A stretch of 35,709 nucleotides of DNA from the IMG/VR virus record IMGVR_UViG_3300020438_000122, positions 1 to 35,709 of that record; one strand, 5' to 3'. This stretch comes from a virus. This document shows, in pieces, positions 11,476 through 19,655 of this stretch (positions within the stretch are counted from its first letter, which is position 1; every line of letters begins with the position of its first letter). The notes beneath the pieces were generated by a model that was not told where the DNA came from, did not search any database, and worked only from the letters and a program-made list of their open reading frames with translations. A program made the position numbers and the translations under genes.

Positions 11476-11516
11476 TCGTAAGGTGCTTATTATTAACTGG
11501 TTATAGAAGCGGGCGA
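11476..11516. repeat. Degenerate dispersed repeat, copy 12
   Basis: CGTAAGGTGCTTATTATTAAC followed by GGTTATAGAAGCGGGCG resembles one arm plus a reduced core of the dispersed repeat. Unlike the others it lies upstream of a transcription unit. Confidence 0.4.
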
Positions 11517-11680
11517 AAAAAAAGTAATGTTTTTTACTAAGACCCCCCCCTTTTTTCAAATTCATTTAAAAAAGCGTTTCTGAGATTTGGGTGGGGGGTG
11601 GTGTTCTTAAATATCCCAAATTATTTTAAAAACAATAAATTGTCGTTTCGGGGGCCTGGAGTGTAATTAACAATAGCGAA
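11517..11680. other. Noncoding junction with C8 and G-rich runs
   Basis: Between the leftward early arm and the first rightward gene. Contains AGTAA/TTACT inverted bases around 11522-11540, a C8 run at 11543-11550 next to T6, and GGGTGGGGGGTGG near 11589-11601. No gene, clear promoter or terminator is visible. Confidence 0.4.
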
Positions 11681-11845
11681 ATGAAAGAAGTCCAAGTAAA
11701 ACACATTATCACACCAGAACTTATTAAATCATTATACGAAAAAGCAAGAACACTACCACCAGCAGAAGCTAAGAAATTAATAGATCAATGTAAGCTCTTC
11801 TCTGCTCATATAGGAGAGTACCTTGTAAAAAAGATTGACGAATAG
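11681..11845 (+). CDS. Small helical protein of unknown function
   Basis: 54 residues, MKEVQVKHIITPELIKSLYE.... Amphipathic helices, no known domain. No SD; the ATG follows AATAGCGAA. No early-class promoter is visible, so it probably belongs to a different transcript class from the genes to its left. Confidence 0.6.
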   Translation: MKEVQVKHIITPELIKSLYEKARTLPPAEAKKLIDQCKLFSAHIGEYLVKKIDE

Positions 11846-11910
11846 GATGCTTAAAGCACAACGCCCCGAAATATTATTCTGTAGTTGGTTTTTCCCGTGT
11901 ACTAGTTTGC

Positions 11911-12147
11911 ATGGAGTATAATGAATTCGTACTATTGGGGATTGGTACAGCTATTTCAGTATTAGGCTTCTTTCTGAAAAAAGAAAGCGTTAGATTAAAG
12001 GACCTGGAGGCAAAAGTATCTGAGTTGGAAATCACCTTAGCTAAAAATGGAGTCAGAGACTCCGAAAGGTGGACTCAAACATGCAAGAGGCTCGAAGATA
12101 GAAGAATGGATGTTAGGAAGCTGTACGATTTGGTGCAGAAGAAATAA
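11911..12147 (+). CDS. Membrane-anchored coiled-coil protein
   Basis: 78 residues: an N-terminal transmembrane segment (about 6-22, FVLLGIGTAISVLGFFL) followed by a charged helical region to the end. The layout resembles small phage membrane proteins sometimes found near lysis genes, but no lysis partner is adjacent. Ends 8 nt before the stop of the convergent PhoH-like gene. Confidence 0.65.
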   Translation: MEYNEFVLLGIGTAISVLGFFLKKESVRLKDLEAKVSELEITLAKNGVRDSERWTQTCKRLEDRRMDVRKLYDLVQKK

Positions 12148-12155
12148 GTTTTATA

Positions 12156-12875
12156 TTATTTCTTTTGTATTTTCTCTATAATGAATTTTAGGATTTTACT
12201 CCTAAAGATATCGTCTGTCGTAAAGTTAAATACATGAATTCCGTTTTCCTTGCAATCTTCTCCCGAGAAAACATTTACCATATCTTCGAATCCGCTTTTT
12301 CCGTTAATATCGCTTTGCATATAGTCCCCGCATATAAATAGCTTGGTTCCCTCTCCTATTCTTGTTACTAAGGTAGTTAGCTCTTTAAATGTAAAATTCT
12401 GGGCCTCATCCGCAATAACTACTTTATTTCTCCATGAGGCTCCTCTTAGGTAGTTTATCGGCACAGCCGTTATTCTTTGGGCTTTCATAAGATCATGGAT
12501 CTCGGAATGCGGCACCATTTCCTCTAATTTATCTAAAAGTGGACTCATGTAGGGATTAAACTTTTCATCTATGTCCCCAGGAAGAGCCCCTAATCCTTTA
12601 TCGGCGCTTTCGATGACGGTTCGCACATACAGAAGATCGAGGTCTTTATTTTTAGCTAGAAGAGACATTGCGGAGTAGACGGATAGGTAGGTTTTCGCGC
12701 TACCTGCTGGGCCTCCAACAAATACAATAGTATTTTTTGGCGAAGTGTTTAATTTGAACAGTTCCCTTTGTTTTGCAGAAAATCTTTTGCCTTTTAGGTT
12801 TATCTTAGTTGACTCTGCCCAAGCTTCTTCGATTTCTTTTGTGGATATTTCTGTTGGTTTCTTTTTTCTTGGCAT
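12156..12875 (-). CDS. phoH: PhoH-like ATPase
   Basis: 239 residues. Walker A GPAGSAKT at residues 55-62, Walker B VVIADEAQN at 152-160 and the PhoH-typical segment after it (TLVTRIGEGTKLFICGD). PhoH-family P-loop ATPases are frequent in marine phages; their role is unsettled, with RNA-related or phosphate-stress roles proposed. It is the only leftward gene within the right part. Its start region (12876-12931) is shared with the divergent gene 12932. Confidence 0.9.
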   Translation of the reverse strand: MPRKKKPTEISTKEIEEAWAESTKINLKGKRFSAKQRELFKLNTSPKNTIVFVGGPAGSAKTYLSVYSAMSLLAKNKDLDLLYVRTVIESADKGLGALPGDIDEKFNPYMSPLLDKLEEMVPHSEIHDLMKAQRITAVPINYLRGASWRNKVVIADEAQNFTFKELTTLVTRIGEGTKLFICGDYMQSDINGKSGFEDMVNVFSGEDCKENGIHVFNFTTDDIFRSKILKFIIEKIQKK

Positions 12876-12913
12876 TGTATAATATATTATTATTTACACT
12901 AGAGAGCTTAAAA

Positions 12914-12926
12914 GTGTATATATAAT
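12914..12926 (+). promoter_or_regulatory. Putative late promoter motif
   Basis: GTGTATATATAAT, 5 nt before ATG 12932, with no TTGACA at -35. One of five occurrences of GTGTATAWA-like sequence in the right part. Confidence 0.5.
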
Positions 12927-12931
12927 TGCAT

Positions 12932-13309
12932 ATGAACCTTGAAAATATAATTTATGCGGCGATTGCTGCAATCATAGGGGCGGGGGCAACCATCGTTACC
13001 ACCTTAATTAAGCAAAAAAAATCCGAAGGTAGGGTTAATGAAGAAAAGATAAAATTAAACATAGAAAAAATTGTTAATGAGTTAAATGTTGATAATGTTC
13101 ACTTTTATATACTAAATGAAAACAAGAATTTCTCAACAGAAAAAGATATGAAATTTAAATTTAAGTCCAAGGGGGCTGGTATGGGCTCCCATATCTTAAA
13201 CTCAGTTTATAAGATTACGGGTAAATCGGGGGCTATTGGTGTTTTAATTATCGCTGGAAGGAGGGATTGTCCGAGCGAGTATATAGAAAGCCTTTCGACA
13301 CATTTTTGA
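12932..13309 (+). CDS. Membrane-anchored protein of unknown function
   Basis: 125 residues, MNLENIIYAAIAAIIGAGAT... with one N-terminal transmembrane segment (about 5-25) and a soluble region beginning with charged helices. A TTG codon at 12926 would add two residues but lies in the -10-like element, so ATG 12932 is preferred. Not recognised. Confidence 0.7.
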   Translation: MNLENIIYAAIAAIIGAGATIVTTLIKQKKSEGRVNEEKIKLNIEKIVNELNVDNVHFYILNENKNFSTEKDMKFKFKSKGAGMGSHILNSVYKITGKSGAIGVLIIAGRRDCPSEYIESLSTHF

Positions 13310-13341
13310 TTTTTTTTTAATTTTAAGTAAAATAAATTATT

Positions 13342-13677
13342 ATGGCAGTTATGTATTGTAGCGAGTGTGGGGCGAAGCTTTCTTATCAGGTTTCAAAGCC
13401 TAAGTTTTGTTCTGAATGTGGTGTAACCATATCTGGAGTCAAGTCTACCTTAGTCGAGGCTAAAGCGGAAGATATTTCGGAGGATGACGTTCCGATTATC
13501 AAGGGTCTTGATTACGAGATTTCTGCAAGCCAGTCGGGCCAAATTAAGCTTGGGTCGGTTATAGGCACAAATGAAGGGGGGGGAATTGAGAGGCGGGGGC
13601 CTTCTGGTAAAAAAAGCGAAGATCCACTTGGAGACTCTATAGCTGATTGCGCCCCCAGGAGGGACAGGGGTAAATGA
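13342..13677 (+). CDS. Zinc-ribbon protein
   Basis: 111 residues. N-terminal zinc ribbon with two knuckles: C6-S-E-C9 and C22-S-E-C25 (MYCSECGAKL, KFCSECGVTI). The remainder is acidic then Gly/Arg-rich and probably disordered. A second in-frame ATG at 13351 directly precedes YCSEC. A G8 run at 13576-13583 lies in the coding sequence. Overlaps the sigma-factor start by 4 nt, suggesting coupled expression. Possible adaptor for a nucleic-acid or transcription complex; not shown. Confidence 0.75.
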   Translation: MAVMYCSECGAKLSYQVSKPKFCSECGVTISGVKSTLVEAKAEDISEDDVPIIKGLDYEISASQSGQIKLGSVIGTNEGGGIERRGPSGKKSEDPLGDSIADCAPRRDRGK

Positions 13678-14369
13678 GCAAAAAGCTTACTTATGAAGAT
13701 AAGCAAGATGTAATTGATTCCCTAATTAAAAAAAGAAAAAATCGATGGAACCTCGGTGCGTTAAGTTGGTTTGACTTTGATGATGTAGAACAAATTATTC
13801 GCGCGCATATTTTTAAAAAATGGAGTCAATGGGACCAAAAAAGACCCATTGAGCCTTGGGTAAACAGGATAATAACGAATCAAATAAAAAACATTCTTCG
13901 GAACAATTACTCCAACTTCCTTAAACCCTGTCACGGCTGCCCTTTTAACCAAGAGGACTATGGGGTAGAAGAGGGGTGTTCTTTTACTAAGAGCGGGGAT
14001 CAGTCCTGCGAGTGCCCCTTATTCAGTAAGTGGACGAAAACCAAAAAAAATGCGTATAATATAAAAATGGCTTCAAGCTTAGAGGGCTACGAGTACTCTC
14101 AGGCGTCCTCTGAATCTGCCTTTATGGATTGGGGGAAAGCCCAGGAGAATTTAAATATTGAACTCAAGAAGGTTTTAAGCGAAAAGCAGTGGAAGATATA
14201 TAAAATGCTATTTATCGAAAATAAAAGCGAAGAGCATGTTGCTCTCGAAATGGGATACAAAACTTCCGAGAAAAATAGAACGGCTGGATACAGGCAAATA
14301 AAAAATTTAAAAAAAATATACAAGAAGAAGGCAGAAGAAATATTAAAAAATAAAGATATTTTTATATGA
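13674..14369 (+). CDS. ECF-like RNA polymerase sigma factor
   Basis: 231 residues. The N-terminal part (about 30-80, DFDDVEQIIRAHIFKKW and WVNRIITNQIKNILRNNY) matches sigma region 2 (helices binding the polymerase and -10 DNA). A C-terminal helix-turn-helix (about 170-215, SEEHVALEMGYKTSEKNRTAGYRQIKNLKK) fits region 4. Between them lies a Cys-rich insert (C86, C89, C102, C112, C114) that may bind metal, unusual for the family. First of a tightly overlapping late operon. It probably directs host RNA polymerase to late promoters; the GTGTATAWA motif is the obvious target. Confidence 0.8.
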   Translation: MSKKLTYEDKQDVIDSLIKKRKNRWNLGALSWFDFDDVEQIIRAHIFKKWSQWDQKRPIEPWVNRIITNQIKNILRNNYSNFLKPCHGCPFNQEDYGVEEGCSFTKSGDQSCECPLFSKWTKTKKNAYNIKMASSLEGYEYSQASSESAFMDWGKAQENLNIELKKVLSEKQWKIYKMLFIENKSEEHVALEMGYKTSEKNRTAGYRQIKNLKKIYKKKAEEILKNKDIFI

Positions 14370-15418
14370 AACTTACAAAAGAGCAGGAGAACTTCATAAG
14401 GGAAAATTATTCAAGCACGCAGGATCTAATCGAGCTAACTAGGGCTACATTTGGCGAGGAATCTTTAGATGGAAGAAGTAAGGAGGGTAGGGCGGTTAGG
14501 AACTTCCTGATAGAAAATGGCCTAGAGTACAATACCACTAAAAGAGATAAGGTGCCAGACGTTAAGCTTTCCAAGGATCAAGAAAGTTTCATAAAGCAGT
14601 ATTCTTCCGAGGGAATGAACTCGCTTGAAATTGCCAAGCTTATTTTTCCTCCAGAGGTAGAAATTAAAAAACTAGGGAAAGAGCAGCGGGCAGTAATCGA
14701 TTTCCTGGAAGAGAATGCGCCTGAACTGGTGAATGCGTCAGAGGACGCCCTATCTTTATCATGGGCTCCACCCAGAATCATAGATAAAATTGTAGACAAG
14801 GTAAATCGATATTGCGCAGAAAAGATAGACTTAAAAAAGGCCGCAAAAGCAGAAGTTGAGTGCCTGGAGAAATTAATAACATATCTTGCGTCCCCCAGGC
14901 TTATATGGACAATCAATAACTACACAAGCCAGGCAGACAGAGATTTATTTGAGGCAGAATTCATAAGGGCAACATGGGACAAGCCAGACTTAACTACGGA
15001 TGAGATAAATTTGTATATCAATGTTTGTATCGATTACATAAACTTAAAAAACATAAATAAGCATATCGAAAAGCTAAATAAAATGTTTGACGATCTTGAG
15101 GAAGAAAATGAAATGACCGTGCGGCTCGCAGAGGTCCTTAAGGCAAAAAGCACCGAGTACGATCAGTGCGAGAAAAGGCAGCAACAGCTAATTTCTAGTC
15201 TAAATGGAGATCGAGTTAAAAGAATCGCCACCAAGATAGACAAGAACGCATCGATACTTGCCCTCGTTCAGGCCTTTCAGAACGAGGAGGAGCGGCGCTT
15301 TATGGTGCAAATGGCAGAAAAGCAAAAAATGGATGTTGAGGCCGAAGCAAACAGAATAGAGGGAATGGAGTCGTGGAAGGCTAGGGTGCTTGGAATAGAC
15401 AAAAGCGATGTTGTATGA
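14366..15418 (+). CDS. Protein with duplicated HTH-like N-terminal domain
   Basis: 350 residues. Residues about 3-57 and 68-122 are an internal duplication (L(T/S)K(E/D)QE-FI ... RAV--FL-EN), each resembling a small helix-turn-helix. The rest is helical, with a coiled-coil region near 230-300. Its place between the sigma factor and packaging genes would allow a small-terminase or transcription role, but there is no direct evidence. ATGA overlaps at both ends. Confidence 0.7.
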   Translation: MKLTKEQENFIRENYSSTQDLIELTRATFGEESLDGRSKEGRAVRNFLIENGLEYNTTKRDKVPDVKLSKDQESFIKQYSSEGMNSLEIAKLIFPPEVEIKKLGKEQRAVIDFLEENAPELVNASEDALSLSWAPPRIIDKIVDKVNRYCAEKIDLKKAAKAEVECLEKLITYLASPRLIWTINNYTSQADRDLFEAEFIRATWDKPDLTTDEINLYINVCIDYINLKNINKHIEKLNKMFDDLEEENEMTVRLAEVLKAKSTEYDQCEKRQQQLISSLNGDRVKRIATKIDKNASILALVQAFQNEEERRFMVQMAEKQKMDVEAEANRIEGMESWKARVLGIDKSDVV

Positions 15419-16209
15419 TTTCTAGTGAAAAAAAATTTTTATTTGTTAGGATTCCGAAAACCGCAGGAACAACTATACAAACGGCAATTTCGAGAGGCCA
15501 GTTTATTGACTTAGATTCTTTTGGGGCGCAAATTCAATTTTGTAAAGAGGGGGATGCTTCATGGGCCAGAGACGCAAAGACGGTAAAAAACAAAAGTAAA
15601 TATATTAATTTTTTCGATTTTGCTGTTAGGCCAGATTCTTTCATTCATGCTTGCTACCAAGACTGGGAGGAGGCGTATGATCTAAATGGATATTTTTCAT
15701 TTTCTTTTGTCAGGAATCCATGGGAGTGGGTCGTTTCACAATATTTGTTTTTAAGGAGGGTGTATTTACGAAGATTAAATAACGAAAGAAGGGGGAGGCC
15801 GTCAAGGAAGAGGTATTTTGCGAATCGAAGGGAGGATTTTTCGAAAAAATTAAGCAATTTCGGATTGTCATACGAAGAGTTTAGGTTAAATCAGGAGTTA
15901 TTGAGCTTCGAGAGTTATGTGGAGGCATATTTTTCGGAAGATTCGTTCAATAAAACACAGAGCTCTTTTCTGAAAAACAAGGAAGGGGAGATTGCGGTAG
16001 ATTTTATTGGTAAATTTGAAAATCTTCAATCGGATTGGGAGTTTATCGCTAAAAAAATAAATTCCGAGCAAATACCCCTCAAGGACACAAACTCTTCTGG
16101 GGACAGATCGTCATACGACTCTTACTATGAGTCTGCGGAAATAAAAAAAATTGTAACAAATGGTCTTGCGGAAGACATTGAGCGCTTTGGGTATGAATTT
16201 GGAGACTAA
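15415..16209 (+). CDS. Sulfotransferase
   Basis: 264 residues. The 5'-phosphosulfate loop PKTAGTT at residues 14-20 and the 3'-phosphate motif FVRNPWEWVVSQY (Arg100, Ser108) are those of PAPS-dependent sulfotransferases of the Sulfotransfer_2 type. It should move a sulfate group from PAPS to a sugar hydroxyl. The neighbouring sugar-nucleotide and glycosyltransferase genes suggest a glycan acceptor; whether it lies on the virion or the host surface is not visible. Confidence 0.85.
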   Translation: MISSEKKFLFVRIPKTAGTTIQTAISRGQFIDLDSFGAQIQFCKEGDASWARDAKTVKNKSKYINFFDFAVRPDSFIHACYQDWEEAYDLNGYFSFSFVRNPWEWVVSQYLFLRRVYLRRLNNERRGRPSRKRYFANRREDFSKKLSNFGLSYEEFRLNQELLSFESYVEAYFSEDSFNKTQSSFLKNKEGEIAVDFIGKFENLQSDWEFIAKKINSEQIPLKDTNSSGDRSSYDSYYESAEIKKIVTNGLAEDIERFGYEFGD

Positions 16210-17128
16210 GAAATGTAAGGTCTGCGATGCGGATTTTGATTCGCAGCGTGCTCTGCACGCACACATAAAGAGCCATAATTTATTCTTAGCGGAATATTAC
16301 TGTAAATACTATCCAAGGTACAACCTTTTGACTGGAGAGCAATTACCCTTCAAGAAAAGAGAGGATTATTTTGTCAAAAGCTTTTCTACGATAAAAGAGC
16401 TAAATCAGTGGGCTGGCACGGCAAATGAAAAGGATGTGGCGGACTACATCCTCTTGCAGCTTAAAAATAGGATAGAGGGTAAAAAGCTTACTCGCGGGCC
16501 GAGCCATTTAGAGCTAGAGCTTTATAGCCTGCCTTCTATTGAGCTCTATAAAAGGTTTTTCGGAAGTTATTCGAAAGCATGCCTAACTGCAGGCGTAAAG
16601 CCTTTATTTTACAAAAATATAACTGAAGGTTTTTTTCAGGACGACCCAAGCATTTCTCAGGTTGAGGTTGTAGTCGATACCCGAGAGCAAAAGCCCCTAG
16701 ATTTTGTTAACCCCAAGGTTATGAAGCTAGATTTTGGAGATTATACTACAACTGGAGAAAATTATACAAAAACTTTTGTTGACAGAAAAAGCGAGTCTGA
16801 CTTTAAGTCTACAATGTCTACGGGGTTTGATCGATTCACGAAGGAATTAGAAAGAGCAAAGCAATTTAACTCCTATTTATACATTGTTACCGAAAGTAGT
16901 ATAGAAAAAATTAAAAGAAACAATAACTATAGCACGCACAAATCTAAGCTAGACTATATTTGGCACAATATGAGGGTTTTGAGTCACGAATTTGCAGATA
17001 CTTGTCAGTTTATATTTGCTGGAGATAGAACCGCCTCAAAGAAAATTATTTTAAAACTTTTAACAAGTGGGGATAATCTATGGAATACTGATGTGCAATA
17101 TTTTATAGACAAACAAAATGAACTCTAA
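16193..17128 (+). CDS. ERCC4-family nuclease with zinc finger
   Basis: 311 residues from ATG 16193, which overlaps the sulfotransferase by 17 nt; an earlier in-frame start at 16160 would overlap more. A C2H2 finger (C8, C11, H24, H28) is followed by a homing-endonuclease-associated-repeat-like segment near 113-136 (YKRFFGSYSKACLTAGVKP). An ERCC4/XPF nuclease core follows: DTREQKP 162-168, GDY 182-184 and DRKS 197-200, with the metal-binding D-ER-K pattern intact. Probably cuts branched or flap DNA during replication, recombination or packaging. Confidence 0.85.
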   Translation: MNLETKKCKVCDADFDSQRALHAHIKSHNLFLAEYYCKYYPRYNLLTGEQLPFKKREDYFVKSFSTIKELNQWAGTANEKDVADYILLQLKNRIEGKKLTRGPSHLELELYSLPSIELYKRFFGSYSKACLTAGVKPLFYKNITEGFFQDDPSISQVEVVVDTREQKPLDFVNPKVMKLDFGDYTTTGENYTKTFVDRKSESDFKSTMSTGFDRFTKELERAKQFNSYLYIVTESSIEKIKRNNNYSTHKSKLDYIWHNMRVLSHEFADTCQFIFAGDRTASKKIILKLLTSGDNLWNTDVQYFIDKQNEL

Positions 17129-17609
17129 TAAAAAAGGCAAATCCTGGGAGCTGGAGGCTTCCCACCTATTACAGGAATATTTCGGGGGCACTTTCAATAG
17201 AGTGCCTAGATCTGGAGCAATGTTTGGCGGGAAGAATATTAAATATGCAAAGGGGCAAAGAAAAGACGTAAAGGAAATAATGTCTGGAGATATAATTTGT
17301 CCAGAAGATTTCCCTTTTTCGGTAGAAGCAAAAAGTTATGGTTCTTTTAATTTTTCTAAACTGTATGACGGAAAGTCTAAGGTTCTGGATGAATGGATTG
17401 AGCAGGCTGACTCAGATGCCGTTCTTTCGGACAGGGAGCCCTTGATTTTGATGAAATTCAACTACAAGGGGGCATACGCAGTCTTTAGGAGATATGGGTA
17501 TAAAAACGAAGGAGATAGAATTATTTTATTTGACGACTATACTCTATATAAGAATGAATATATCATTACATCAATCAAAAACTTCCTCAACGAAGTAAGG
17601 TCTTTATGA
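17118..17609 (+). CDS. Holliday-junction-resolvase-like PD-(D/E)XK nuclease
   Basis: 163 residues. KGKSWELEASHLLQ with a conserved acidic residue near 11-13, SGDI with Asp58, and SVEAK (Glu70, Lys72) give the E-D-ExK pattern of small resolvases of the Hjc/RecU type. Overlaps the ERCC4-like gene by 11 nt, and both would act on branched DNA, for example to clear it before terminase packaging. Confidence 0.75.
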   Translation: MNSNKKGKSWELEASHLLQEYFGGTFNRVPRSGAMFGGKNIKYAKGQRKDVKEIMSGDIICPEDFPFSVEAKSYGSFNFSKLYDGKSKVLDEWIEQADSDAVLSDREPLILMKFNYKGAYAVFRRYGYKNEGDRIILFDDYTLYKNEYIITSIKNFLNEVRSL

Positions 17610-18178
17610 ATGCTAAGCAAAAAAAGATCCATCCGAGGGGTTTTTGGCAGGCCGAAACAATAAATCACCACTATGATGATTCTTTTTGTTTAAAATTAAA
17701 AGATATATGTCGTGATTTCAGGTCTGTAGTTGATTTTGGTTGCGGTAACGCTGGTTACGCTAAAAGCATCAAGAAAGAAAATCCAGATATTGTTGTGGAC
17801 GCTTTTGATGGAAACCCAAATGTTGGAAAAATAACCAATGGCTTTGGTGAAAATTTAGATCTTTCCAGGGAGTTTAATCTTCATAGAAAATATGACGTCG
17901 TTATTTCTCTTGAGGTTGCGGAACATATACCAAAGGAGCATGAGGCCACATATATAAACAATATAAGCTCTCATTGCAATAGGCTGTTGGTATTTAGTTG
18001 GGCTAAAGTTGGGCAAGGGGGAAAGGGGCATATTAACGAACAGAATAAGGATTATGTTTTGAAAATTTTGAGAGAAAAAGGGTTTGTCTTGAATCGCGCC
18101 CTTTCGGAAGAGCTTCAATCCTCTGCAACTGTTTGTTATTGGTTCAAGGAAACGTCTTTAGTTTTTGATAGAAAATGA
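17606..18178 (+). CDS. SAM-dependent methyltransferase
   Basis: 190 residues. Class I motif I VVDFGCGNAGY at residues 41-51, an acidic end of strand 2 (DAFDGNPNV) and VVISLEVAEHIPKE near 94-107, typical of small-molecule or sugar methyltransferases. Lies within the glycan-modification group. Substrate unknown. Confidence 0.85.
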   Translation: MNAKQKKIHPRGFWQAETINHHYDDSFCLKLKDICRDFRSVVDFGCGNAGYAKSIKKENPDIVVDAFDGNPNVGKITNGFGENLDLSREFNLHRKYDVVISLEVAEHIPKEHEATYINNISSHCNRLLVFSWAKVGQGGKGHINEQNKDYVLKILREKGFVLNRALSEELQSSATVCYWFKETSLVFDRK

Positions 18179-18717
18179 AATGCACAAGATATCATTATAT
18201 GAAAGAGGTTATTAGCTTCCTTTCTGACCAGAAATATTCGAGCGAATCTGTTTTGGAAATTAGCGGCAAAACAAAAGAGTGGCTGTCTTTTTTTAAGAGG
18301 CATACTTTTGCTGCTTTCCCCGAAGTGGACGCACATAATTTGCCGTATAGTGATGATAGTTTTGATGCGGTTTTTTGCAATCAGGTATTAGAGCACGTAA
18401 GTAAGCCCTGGGTGTGTGTTGATGAGTTTCATAGGGTTCTTAAAAGCGGGGGGATTTTAATACTTTCTTCCCCTTTTATCTATCAAGAACATAATCATCC
18501 TGTTGACAATTGGAGGTTTACTCCATCTGGGCTAGGGGTTTTGTGCGAGAATTTTTCCGAAATTTTATTGTCCCATAAAGGGGGCAACTCTAAGATGGTT
18601 GAGCATATGATAAAAAATCCGAGCGACAGGCACAGTAGGAGGTTTAGATCCCTATTAGCTCACGAGGATGAAAATAAAATTTATTATACTATAAGCACTA
18701 TTATCGCAAAGAAATGA
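18175..18717 (+). CDS. Methyltransferase-like protein lacking motif I
   Basis: 180 residues. Has LPYSDDSFDAVFCNQVLEHV (near 55-74) and the FHRVLKSGGILILSSPF strand of type-11 methyltransferases. Where the Gly-rich SAM loop should be there is only VLEISGKTKEW, without GxGxG. It may be a catalytically weak or inactive homolog, or a partner of the intact methyltransferase directly upstream, with which it overlaps (ATGA). Confidence 0.75.
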   Translation: MKCTRYHYMKEVISFLSDQKYSSESVLEISGKTKEWLSFFKRHTFAAFPEVDAHNLPYSDDSFDAVFCNQVLEHVSKPWVCVDEFHRVLKSGGILILSSPFIYQEHNHPVDNWRFTPSGLGVLCENFSEILLSHKGGNSKMVEHMIKNPSDRHSRRFRSLLAHEDENKIYYTISTIIAKK

Positions 18718-19649
18718 AAAAATATATAGTAACGGGAGGCGCTGGATTTATTGGAAGTAATTTGACTGATTATTTAATTGATCGGGGAGACAAGGTAGTT
18801 GTTCTTGATTCTTTGTTTTGCGGAAAGAGAGAAAACGTTAATCCTAAGGCTAAATTTATTAACGCAGATTTGTGTGGTTGCAAGCAGGGTTCTGCGTCCA
18901 TGTCCTCTTACTTGAAGTTGGTTCAACAAGAAATAGACGGGGCAAGCGGTATTTTTCATATGGCTGCAATGGCGAGAGTTCAGCCATCTATAAAAGACCC
19001 ATGCAAATCTAACGATATTAACGTGGGGGGAACTTTGAATGTTTTAAATATCGCAAGAAATTTAGGAATAAAGAGGGTTGTCTATAGCGCCTCTTCTTCC
19101 GCTTATGGAAACGCTTCGGTATATCCTACGCCAGAGGACGCTCCTACTGACCCACTCAGTCCATATGGACTACAAAAGCAAATTGGAGAACAGTACTGTA
19201 GAGTATTCTATCACTGCTATGGCCTGGAATCAGTTTCTCTTAGGTACTTTAATGTTTTTGGGGAAAGGCAGTCTCTAGATGGGGCGTATCAATTAGTTAT
19301 GGGTATTTTCGCAAAACAATTACTGGAAGGCAAGCCAATGACTATAACTGGGGACGGAGAGCAAAGAAGAGATTTTACATATGTTGGAGACGTGGTTAAA
19401 GCTAATGTTTTAGCTATGGAGTCTCCTAATGTTGGAAAAGGAGAGGTAATTAATATAGGTAATGGAGAAAGCAGATCAGTTAATCAATTGGCAGATCTTA
19501 TGGGCGGCCCTAGGGTTTATATAGATCCAGTGATCGAGCCAAGGGAGACGCTTGCGGACAATACTAAGGCGAAGAAGCTTTTGGGCTGGGAGCCAGAAAC
19601 AACAATAGAGGATTGGATTCCTAAATATAAAAAAGCTTTGGGGCTTTAA
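18714..19649 (+). CDS. NAD-dependent sugar-nucleotide epimerase/dehydratase
   Basis: 311 residues, extended SDR. NAD-binding TGGAGFIGSN at residues 6-15, catalytic Tyr-x3-Lys in SPYGLQK (about 147-153), and the sugar-binding segment RYFNVFGERQ with RRDFTYVGDV. Closest in pattern to UDP-glucose/UDP-GlcNAc 4-epimerases and related dehydratases. Probably supplies an activated sugar to the glycosyltransferase at 22608. Confidence 0.85.
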   Translation: MKKYIVTGGAGFIGSNLTDYLIDRGDKVVVLDSLFCGKRENVNPKAKFINADLCGCKQGSASMSSYLKLVQQEIDGASGIFHMAAMARVQPSIKDPCKSNDINVGGTLNVLNIARNLGIKRVVYSASSSAYGNASVYPTPEDAPTDPLSPYGLQKQIGEQYCRVFYHCYGLESVSLRYFNVFGERQSLDGAYQLVMGIFAKQLLEGKPMTITGDGEQRRDFTYVGDVVKANVLAMESPNVGKGEVINIGNGESRSVNQLADLMGGPRVYIDPVIEPRETLADNTKAKKLLGWEPETTIEDWIPKYKKALGL

Positions 19650-19655
19650 ATAATT

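Noticed and set aside
627-11516. Integron-like cassette array with attC sites
   Set aside because: Repeats lie at gene ends and stops fall inside them, as in attC, but GTTRRRY core sites are inconsistent, core orientation relative to the genes is not constant, groups hold several genes and no integrase is present.
627-11516. CRISPR-like array
   Set aside because: Repeats are diverged and separated by hundreds of bases of coding sequence; no cas genes.
13576-13583. G8 run as programmed slippage site in the zinc-ribbon gene
   Set aside because: One shift reaches a stop within about 20 codons, the other almost at once, and neither joins the sigma-factor frame.
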